Positions 13,881 through 19,165 of a DNA stretch of 19,165 nt are shown here, piece by piece. Every line of letters starts with the position of its first letter. Position 1 is the stretch's first letter. The translations under genes were made by a program, and so were the position numbers. The notes below the pieces were generated by a model. The model was not told where the DNA came from. It saw only the letters and a list, made by a program, of their open reading frames with translations, and did not search any database. The DNA is from an uncultured Clostridia bacterium (GTDB lineage Bacteria > Bacillota > Clostridia > Oscillospirales > Butyricicoccaceae): the NCBI GenBank assembly GCA_910586575.1, contig CAJUJQ010000051.1:1-19165 (forward strand), written 5' to 3'.

Positions 13881-15224
13881 CTACCGCGTCAAATCCTGCA
13901 CCCATTTATATTTTCGGAATCGCAGCATCACCCACGGGATTTTCCCAACCTCGTCCAGGCAGGTGCAGGCATACACCGCAAGGGGCGGCCAGTGCAGCAC
14001 AAACGCGCCGAGCAACGCCAGCGGAATTGCAATGCCCCACATGCATACAATCAGGCTGTACAAATCAAACAGCGTGTCACCCCCGCCGTCCAGCACCCCA
14101 TTGATGGTCACCGTATTGACACAGCGCCCAATCATGTAAACGGACATAATCACCATCATCCCGGTCAGGTACCCTTGTGCCCGCTCGGTCAGCACCACCA
14201 TATGAACGGTCAGCGGGGTGACAGCCAGCACCAGGAAGGTCGAGAGGAAGCCAATCCCATAGGAAATATTTTTCAGTTTCACGCCGTAGGCCTTGCCCCT
14301 GGCAAGCCTGCCCGCGCCAAGCTCATTGCCGACGATAATGCCCGCCGCAGTCCCGATTCCGTTGCACATGCAGCAAATCAAATCCCGGATGACCGCCGCA
14401 ACAGAATTGGCGGCGGCAGCGTCGCTTCCCATGTGCCCCATGATTGCGGTATAAGCCGTAAAACCAACACCCCAGCAAAGCGAACCGCCCAAAAGCGGCA
14501 GGCATTGCTTGGAAAAATCCGCCCGGAGCAGCTTTGACAGCTTGCCGAACCGCGAAGGGACCGGGCGAAGGTAGGACGCCCCGAACGAAACCGCAATACA
14601 CAAAACCAGCTCAACCACGCGGGAAATGGTCGTTGCCAGCGCCGCCCCTCGCGCCTGCATCCGCGGCGCGCCCAGCAGTCCGAAGATCAACACCGCGTTC
14701 AGGCAGATATTCAGCAAGACCGCGCATGCGCTGATGAAAGCGCCGGGCTTTGCATGGTCTGTAATTTTCATCATTGCCAGATAACACTGTGAAATACCCG
14801 TAAGTAAATAGGACCATCCCGCAATACGGAGATAGGCGCTGCCGATCGCTATCAGCGGTTCATCGTGCGTAAAGACGCGCATAAGCAGCCCCGGCGCGCA
14901 TTCGCACGCCGCGAAGAACAGAATGGACACAATGCCGCAGAAACGGAGGATCATATGAAAGATATCCTCCAGCGTGCGCCGGTCGCCCTTGCCCCAATAC
15001 TGCGCCCCCAGGACGGAACCCGCCGCGGCAATCGCCGTCAGGAACATATTCTGGATGAACTGTATTTGGGTCGCCTGTGATACGGCGGTCATTTCGTTCT
15101 GTTCGACCTTCCCCAGCATCAGCGCGTCAGCGGCGGCAACCGATGCCAGCATCAGGCTTTGCAGGGTAATCGGCAGCGCGAGCCGGACAAGGTTCCGGTA
15201 AAACTCTTTTTTTCGGATTGCCAT
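13881..15224 (-). CDS. MATE family efflux transporter
   Basis: This 447-residue integral membrane protein has the length and two-fold repeat of MATE antiporters, with about twelve membrane segments. Typical segments are LALPITLQSLMLASVAAADALMLGKV near the N-terminus, AGSVLGAQYWGKGDRRTLE after segment 2, and IGTAAGIIVGNELGAGRLARGKAYG in the second half (the repeated Gly-N-x-LGAG mark). The ATG at 15224 has AGGAGG upstream; the frame extends 17 codons further, but that stretch is not conserved in character. Substrates (cationic drugs, metabolites) cannot be read from the sequence. The gene has its own promoter with an inverted-repeat operator candidate and ends at tandem terminators, so it is a single-gene unit unrelated to the pectin locus. 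Confidence 0.95.
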   Translation of the reverse strand: MAIRKKEFYRNLVRLALPITLQSLMLASVAAADALMLGKVEQNEMTAVSQATQIQFIQNMFLTAIAAAGSVLGAQYWGKGDRRTLEDIFHMILRFCGIVSILFFAACECAPGLLMRVFTHDEPLIAIGSAYLRIAGWSYLLTGISQCYLAMMKITDHAKPGAFISACAVLLNICLNAVLIFGLLGAPRMQARGAALATTISRVVELVLCIAVSFGASYLRPVPSRFGKLSKLLRADFSKQCLPLLGGSLCWGVGFTAYTAIMGHMGSDAAAANSVAAVIRDLICCMCNGIGTAAGIIVGNELGAGRLARGKAYGVKLKNISYGIGFLSTFLVLAVTPLTVHMVVLTERAQGYLTGMMVIMSVYMIGRCVNTVTINGVLDGGGDTLFDLYSLIVCMWGIAIPLALLGAFVLHWPPLAVYACTCLDEVGKIPWVMLRFRKYKWVQDLTR

Positions 15225-15265
15225 TTTCCATCCTCCTTGCTTGCTGCCTGAATGGCAGTGAGCAA

Positions 15266-15304
15266 AGTATATCACAAAAAAATGGTAAGTTCTACGACCA
15301 TTTT
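15266..15304 (-). promoter_or_regulatory. MATE gene promoter with inverted-repeat operator candidate
   Basis: On the minus strand TATACT (15271-15266) is a -10, with TAGAAC (15294-15289) at the -35 place. AAAATGGT (15279-15286) and ACCATTTT (15297-15304) form a perfect 8-bp inverted repeat with a 10-base centre that contains the -35. A dimeric repressor (MarR- or TetR-like) bound here would block transcription. No such regulator gene lies in the window. Confidence 0.5.
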
Positions 15305-15579
15305 ACACAGAGAAAACACGAAAAACATGGTATCAGTTGATTTGAATATACAAGTTGTTCAGGCCGCGCCGCATCTTGTTCAAGTGCCTTGCCTGATATC
15401 AATCCATGCGCCCGGCAATCATGGTAAATCCCATCCTGCGCGACGTGCCCGCATACATCGGCCGCCACCGTCTTCAGCTGTTCGGAACCGTTCGCCATCG
15501 CCACGCCGGCGCCGACGCTTTGCAGCATTTCAGTGTCATTATTGCCGTCCCCGGTTCCCGGCCCCCTATGGACATTATT
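15292..15579 (-). pseudogene. C-terminal remnant of a Cof-type HAD phosphatase
   Basis: The open minus-strand frame reads GTGDGNNDTEMLQSVGAGVAMANGSEQLKTVAADVCGHVAQDGIYHDCRAHGLIS. This matches the last quarter of Cof-subfamily HAD sugar-phosphate phosphatases: the GDGxND metal-binding motif IV, the G-V-A-M-x-N-A/G helix, and the DGI/GLI end. Motifs I-III and the cap domain are absent: the frame closes at a TAA at 15582-15580, and nothing HAD-like is seen up to glyQS. The tail after GLIS runs into the MATE promoter and looks non-native. About 200 N-terminal residues are missing, so it is a deletion remnant and not a working enzyme. Confidence 0.75.
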
Positions 15580-15763
15580 TTACATCTGGCGCAGCGGGCG
15601 CCCTCCACTGCCGGCGCGGCCCGTTTTTTCAGGGCATTTGGGCTGGACTTTTATGCTGTAACCGTATCAAAGGAAGCGTTTTTCAAGGGATGGGATACCG
15701 TAGGACGCGGCTTGACGGTTCCGGCACTGTCGTCCCGTTTTTCAGGAAATTCCCGGCTTTTCC

Positions 15764-15791
15764 TTGACATTTTGCCGCGCTGTAGTAAAAT
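15764..15791 (+). promoter_or_regulatory. Promoter of glycyl-tRNA synthetase
   Basis: Perfect TTGACA (15764-15769), a 16-base spacer and TAAAAT (15786-15791). The leader from about 15798 to the ATG is only about 57 bases and holds one small hairpin, CTGCCG/CGGCAG (15799-15813). There is no room for a T-box. Confidence 0.75.
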
Positions 15792-15854
15792 AAAGATACT
15801 GCCGCCCCGGCAGAAAAGTGCGTATAAGCCATATACGCCGAAAGGAGAATAGAA

Positions 15855-17246
15855 ATGAAAAACACCGAAAAGACAATGGAAAAGATCGTTGCCCTGTGCA
15901 AGGGGCGCGGCTTTGTCTACCCCGGCTCCGAGATTTACGGCGGCCTTGCCAATTCCTGGGACTACGGCCCGCTGGGCGTCGAGTTCAAGAACAACGTCAA
16001 AAACGCCTGGCGCAAGAAGTTCGTGCAGGAATCGCCTTATAATGTCGGGCTGGATTCGGCCATCCTGATGAACCCCACCACCTGGGTAGCGTCCGGCCAT
16101 GTCGGCGGCTTTTCCGACCCGCTGATGGACTGCAAGGACTGCAAGACCCGCCACCGCGCCGACCAGCTGATTGAGGAGCAGTCGGACGAGAACCCCGCGG
16201 GCTGGTCGAACCAGCAGATGATGGACTACATCACCGAACATAAACTGGCCTGCCCCAACTGCGGCGGCCATAACTTCACCGATATCCGCCAGTTTAACCT
16301 GATGTTCAAGACCTTCCAGGGCGTGACCGAGAACGCCAAGAACGAGCTGTTCCTCCGCCCGGAGACGGCGCAGGGCATTTTTGTCAACTTCCAGAACATC
16401 CAGCGCACCACCCGCCGCAAAATCCCGTTCGGCGTCGGCCAGGTGGGCAAATCCTTCCGCAACGAGATTACCCCCGGCAACTTTATCTTCCGTATCCGCG
16501 AGTTTGAGCAGATGGAGCTGGAATTTTTCTGCAAGCCTGGAACCGACCTCGAATGGTTCAAGTATTGGAAGGATTACTGCCACAACTTCCTGCTTTCGCT
16601 CGGCATCAAGGACGAAAGCCTGCGCCTGCGCGACCACGACCCGGAGGAGCTTTCCCACTACTCTAACGCGACCACCGATATCGAATTCCTGTTCCCGTTC
16701 GGCTGGGGCGAGCTGTGGGGCATTGCCGACCGCACCGACTTTGACCTGACCCAGCACCAAAAAACCTCGGGCGTGTCGATGGAATATTTCGACCAGGACG
16801 CAAACGAAAAGTATATCCCCTATGTTATCGAGCCGTCTCTTGGCGCCGACCGTGTTACGCTGGCGTTCCTGTGCGACGCTTACGACGAAGAAGTCGTCGG
16901 CAAGGACAAGAAGGGCAAGGACGATGTGCGCACCGTGCTCCGCCTGCATCCGGCGCTTGCGCCGTTCAAGGCGGCGGTGCTCCCGCTGTCCAAGAAGCTG
17001 TCCGAGCAGGCACAGCCGGTCTGGGAAATGCTGTCCAAGCACTTCCAGGTTGATTTTGACGACGCTGGCTCCATCGGCAAGCGCTACCGCCGCGAGGACG
17101 AAATCGGCACGCCGTTCTGTGTAACCGTCGATTTCGACACCGAAAATGACGGCTGCGTCACCGTGCGCGACCGCGACTCCATGGCGCAGGAGCGCATTCA
17201 AATCGGCGCGCTGGTCGATTACCTGACCGATAAAATTGCGTTTTAA
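15855..17246 (+). CDS. glyQS: Glycine--tRNA ligase, single-chain class II type
   Basis: This 463-residue enzyme charges tRNA-Gly and is the homodimeric form (often also called glyS), not the alpha2beta2 form. Visible elements: N-terminal KGRGFVYPGSEIYGGLANSWDYGPLG; the insertion with two Cys pairs (CKDC 93-96 and CPNC 133-136) that can bind zinc; class II motif 2 region RPETAQGIF (168-176) and FRNEITP (201-207); motif 3 EPSLGADRVTLAFL; and a C-terminal anticodon-binding domain (about 365-460, ending VRDRDSMAQERIQIGALVDYL). The ATG at 15855 has AAAGGAG upstream and matches the family start. It has its own promoter and a strong terminator at 17257-17282. Confidence 0.98.
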   Translation: MKNTEKTMEKIVALCKGRGFVYPGSEIYGGLANSWDYGPLGVEFKNNVKNAWRKKFVQESPYNVGLDSAILMNPTTWVASGHVGGFSDPLMDCKDCKTRHRADQLIEEQSDENPAGWSNQQMMDYITEHKLACPNCGGHNFTDIRQFNLMFKTFQGVTENAKNELFLRPETAQGIFVNFQNIQRTTRRKIPFGVGQVGKSFRNEITPGNFIFRIREFEQMELEFFCKPGTDLEWFKYWKDYCHNFLLSLGIKDESLRLRDHDPEELSHYSNATTDIEFLFPFGWGELWGIADRTDFDLTQHQKTSGVSMEYFDQDANEKYIPYVIEPSLGADRVTLAFLCDAYDEEVVGKDKKGKDDVRTVLRLHPALAPFKAAVLPLSKKLSEQAQPVWEMLSKHFQVDFDDAGSIGKRYRREDEIGTPFCVTVDFDTENDGCVTVRDRDSMAQERIQIGALVDYLTDKIAF

Positions 17247-17256
17247 CTAAAAATCC

Positions 17257-17282
17257 AAGGGAGCCGCTTGCGGCTCCCTTTT
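17257..17282 (+). terminator. Intrinsic terminator after glyQS
   Basis: A ten-base perfect stem (17257-17266 AAGGGAGCCG with 17271-17280 CGGCTCCCTT) around a CTTG loop ends in TTTT. It lies 10 bases past the glyQS stop and only 15 bases before the next start codon. Confidence 0.9.
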
Positions 17283-17297
17283 AGAAAGTGATGCATA

Positions 17298-19103
17298 ATG
17301 CGTTTTTCACCTGATTTTAGGAAGAAAGCCCTGACGACCGTGCTGCTGACGCTTGCGGCATCCGTCGGGCTGGGCGTGCTGTCGCTGCTGTTCGCCATGA
17401 AGGAGCACCGCGCGGCATTTTTCAGCGGCTATTTTGCGAACCCGCTGATTGCACTGCTCAACCTTTTGCCCTGCGTGCTGCTGGCTATGCTGCTGTTCGC
17501 AGTGACAGGGCGCGCCGCCCCGGCGTTTCTGCTGTCCGGCGCGGTGGTCATGGGCTTTACCTGGGTGGGCTGGTTCAAGCTGCAATTCCGCAGCGACCCC
17601 TTGCTCGCCGAGGATCTCGGCCTGCTGCGGGAAGCCGGGGACATGGCTGGGAAATATCAAATGTTCCTGCCGGTTGGGCTGCCCGTTACGGTGGTCTGCC
17701 TTGCGCTGGGCACCTTTGTGCTGTCCCGCTGCGCCCGGTGGAGACCATCTGCGCGGCTGCGGCTCGGAGCGGCGGCGGTTGTGATTGTGCTGCTGCTCCC
17801 GCTGCGCGCGGTTTATTTCAGCAATACGGTTTACAACCCGCTGACCGGAACCCCTGCCGCCGCAGGCCGCTGGGACGTGACGCAGGTCTATCAGTCGAAG
17901 GGCTTCGCCTATCCGTTTCTGCATTCCTTCCGCAAAGTGGGTGCCGCCGCGCCCGACGGCTACCGCGCCGACGCGTCAGAAAAACGGCTTTCCGCCTTTC
18001 CGGACGTCGATATCCCGGAAGGGAAAAAGGTCAACATTGTCGCCGTGATGCTGGAATCCTACTGCGATTTTACCGGCGTCCCGGGCGTGCCCGCGCTGGC
18101 AGAGGAGGTCTACGCCCCCTATCACGTCCTGGAACAGGAAGGGATTTCGGGCACGCTGGTCACGAATATTTTCGCGGGCGGCACGGTCAATTCCGAGCGC
18201 GGCTTCCTGACGGGCTATCCCGTTTTGCCGTCCTTCCGCAACCCAACGGAATCCTTTGTCCGCTATCTGGCGGGGCAGGGCTACCACACCACCGGCAGCC
18301 ACCCCGGCAACCGATGGTTCTACCAGCGCGACAGCGTCAACGCGAACCTGGGATTTCAGGAATACTACTTTTTAGAAGATCATTACGGTGCGCTTGCCGA
18401 CGGCGGGATTGCGTATGATGATGTGCTGTTCCCCGAGCTTGCGCGGCTGTGCGCCACGGAAACGGAACCGTATTTTTCCTTTACGGTAACCTATCAGGGG
18501 CACGGCCCCTACCCGGACAACGAAAACATCTGGAGCGGGGAATCCATCGACAAAAGCGGCTGTTCGGAATCGGAAGCTTATATTTTGAACAACTATTTCA
18601 GCTCCATTGCCAATACCAGCCGCAATGTAGCCGCGCTGGCCGACTCCCTGCGGGACAGCAGTTCGCCGACCGTGCTGCTGGTGTTCGGCGACCACAAGCC
18701 GTGGCTGGGCGACAATCAGGCGGTTTATACCTCGCGCGGGATTCCGGTCGGCTGTGGGACGGACGAGGGCTTCCTGTGCCATTACTCGACGCAATACCTC
18801 ATTTGGGGGAACGACGCGGCAAAGCGCGTGCTGGGGCGCAGCCTGCGCGGGGAGGGGTCAACCGTCGCGCCCTCCATGCTGATGTGCGCGCTGTTCGACG
18901 CGCTCGGCTGGGAGGGGCCAGCCCTGATGCAGGAGCAGCGCGCGCTGATAGACGCGGGCGTGACCATGTACCACTCTGTTGCGGAGAATGTGCTGTACCG
19001 GGGAAGCCTCCGCGCGCCGGACGAGCTGCCCGAGCCTGCGCGGACGCTGCTTCAGGAATACCTATGTGACGCTTACTATGTACAGCGGAACGTGCCGGCG
19101 TGA
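17298..19103 (+). CDS. LTA synthase family membrane protein (sulfatase-fold phosphoglycerol transferase)
   Basis: This 601-residue protein has five predicted N-terminal membrane segments (about 12-33, 46-68, 73-95, 124-145, 155-176) followed by an extracellular sulfatase-fold domain from about 240. Catalytic marks of the LtaS group are present: VAVMLESYCDF (metal ligand Glu253), IFAGGTVNSERGFLTGYP (nucleophile Thr296), GSHPGNRWFYQRD, and LLVFGDHKPWLGDN (metal ligands Asp465 and His466). Such enzymes polymerise or transfer glycerol phosphate from phosphatidylglycerol on the outer membrane face; teichoic-acid primase or another polymer-modifying role is also possible. The ATG at 17298 is the earliest in frame (TGA at 17289) and has only AGAAAG as ribosome site. 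There is no space for a promoter between the glyQS terminator and this gene, so read-through or an internal promoter is needed. Confidence 0.93.
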   Translation: MRFSPDFRKKALTTVLLTLAASVGLGVLSLLFAMKEHRAAFFSGYFANPLIALLNLLPCVLLAMLLFAVTGRAAPAFLLSGAVVMGFTWVGWFKLQFRSDPLLAEDLGLLREAGDMAGKYQMFLPVGLPVTVVCLALGTFVLSRCARWRPSARLRLGAAAVVIVLLLPLRAVYFSNTVYNPLTGTPAAAGRWDVTQVYQSKGFAYPFLHSFRKVGAAAPDGYRADASEKRLSAFPDVDIPEGKKVNIVAVMLESYCDFTGVPGVPALAEEVYAPYHVLEQEGISGTLVTNIFAGGTVNSERGFLTGYPVLPSFRNPTESFVRYLAGQGYHTTGSHPGNRWFYQRDSVNANLGFQEYYFLEDHYGALADGGIAYDDVLFPELARLCATETEPYFSFTVTYQGHGPYPDNENIWSGESIDKSGCSESEAYILNNYFSSIANTSRNVAALADSLRDSSSPTVLLVFGDHKPWLGDNQAVYTSRGIPVGCGTDEGFLCHYSTQYLIWGNDAAKRVLGRSLRGEGSTVAPSMLMCALFDALGWEGPALMQEQRALIDAGVTMYHSVAENVLYRGSLRAPDELPEPARTLLQEYLCDAYYVQRNVPA

Positions 19104-19165
19104 AGCCGCCTTATACTCGTGTGCGTGAAAGTTTGCCGTTCGGTTCGCCTGCGCGGCGGGCGGTC

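Noticed and set aside
15651..17201. Minus-strand frame of over 500 codons opposite glyQS
   Set aside because: Antisense shadow of a fully conserved synthetase; its start lies deep in glyQS and it lacks recognisable domains.
15855..17246. Possible horizontal transfer in the glyQS region, given the nearby phosphatase remnant
   Set aside because: Composition and codon use look like the rest of the window, and no insertion sequence, integrase or terminal repeat was seen.

Overview
The window looks like a chromosomal segment from a GC-rich Clostridia/Oscillospirales-type (Ruminococcaceae-like) gut Firmicute. Reasons: strong AGGAGG-type ribosome sites, Firmicute-style TTGACA/TATAAT promoters, a single-chain glycyl-tRNA synthetase, a lipoprotein-anchored sugar-binding protein with two CUT1 permeases and an MsmX-type ATPase, and an LtaS-like enzyme. 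The genus cannot be read from the sequence. I see no tRNA, rRNA, CRISPR array, IS element or prophage gene.

Region 1 (about 160-13400) is a pectin (homogalacturonan) oligosaccharide uptake and breakdown locus. A plus-strand AraC-type regulator (279-1058) converges on an eleven-gene minus-strand operon that reads from about 12.2 kb down to 1.05 kb. Its order is: six-span membrane protein, LplB-like permease, LplC-like permease, large lipoprotein solute-binding protein, four-span membrane protein, four-span membrane protein broken by a 13-bp tandem duplication, MsmX-like ATPase, four-span membrane protein, another membrane protein, GH28 polygalacturonase-type hydrolase, and GH105 unsaturated-galacturonyl hydrolase. 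Divergent from it is a CE8 pectin methylesterase (12544-13404). All three enzymes lack signal peptides. The simplest model is import of (methylated, partly unsaturated) oligogalacturonides followed by cytoplasmic demethylation and hydrolysis. The divergent promoter region carries a near-perfect 16-bp repeat pair exactly 120 bp apart, a candidate operator for the AraC-type regulator.

The unusual parts of region 1 are: five small uncharacterised membrane proteins inside the importer operon; a perfect 13-bp tandem duplication that splits one of them; an 8-A tract that puts the well-placed ATG of the GH105 gene out of frame with its body; and strong RNA structures on both sides of the binding-protein gene.

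Region 2 (13405-15855) holds a structured leader with a 34-codon ORF, tandem terminators, a minus-strand MATE efflux gene with an inverted-repeat operator candidate at its promoter, and a C-terminal remnant of a Cof-type HAD phosphatase. Region 3 (15764-19103) holds glycyl-tRNA synthetase with its own promoter and terminator, then an LtaS-family sulfatase-fold membrane enzyme.
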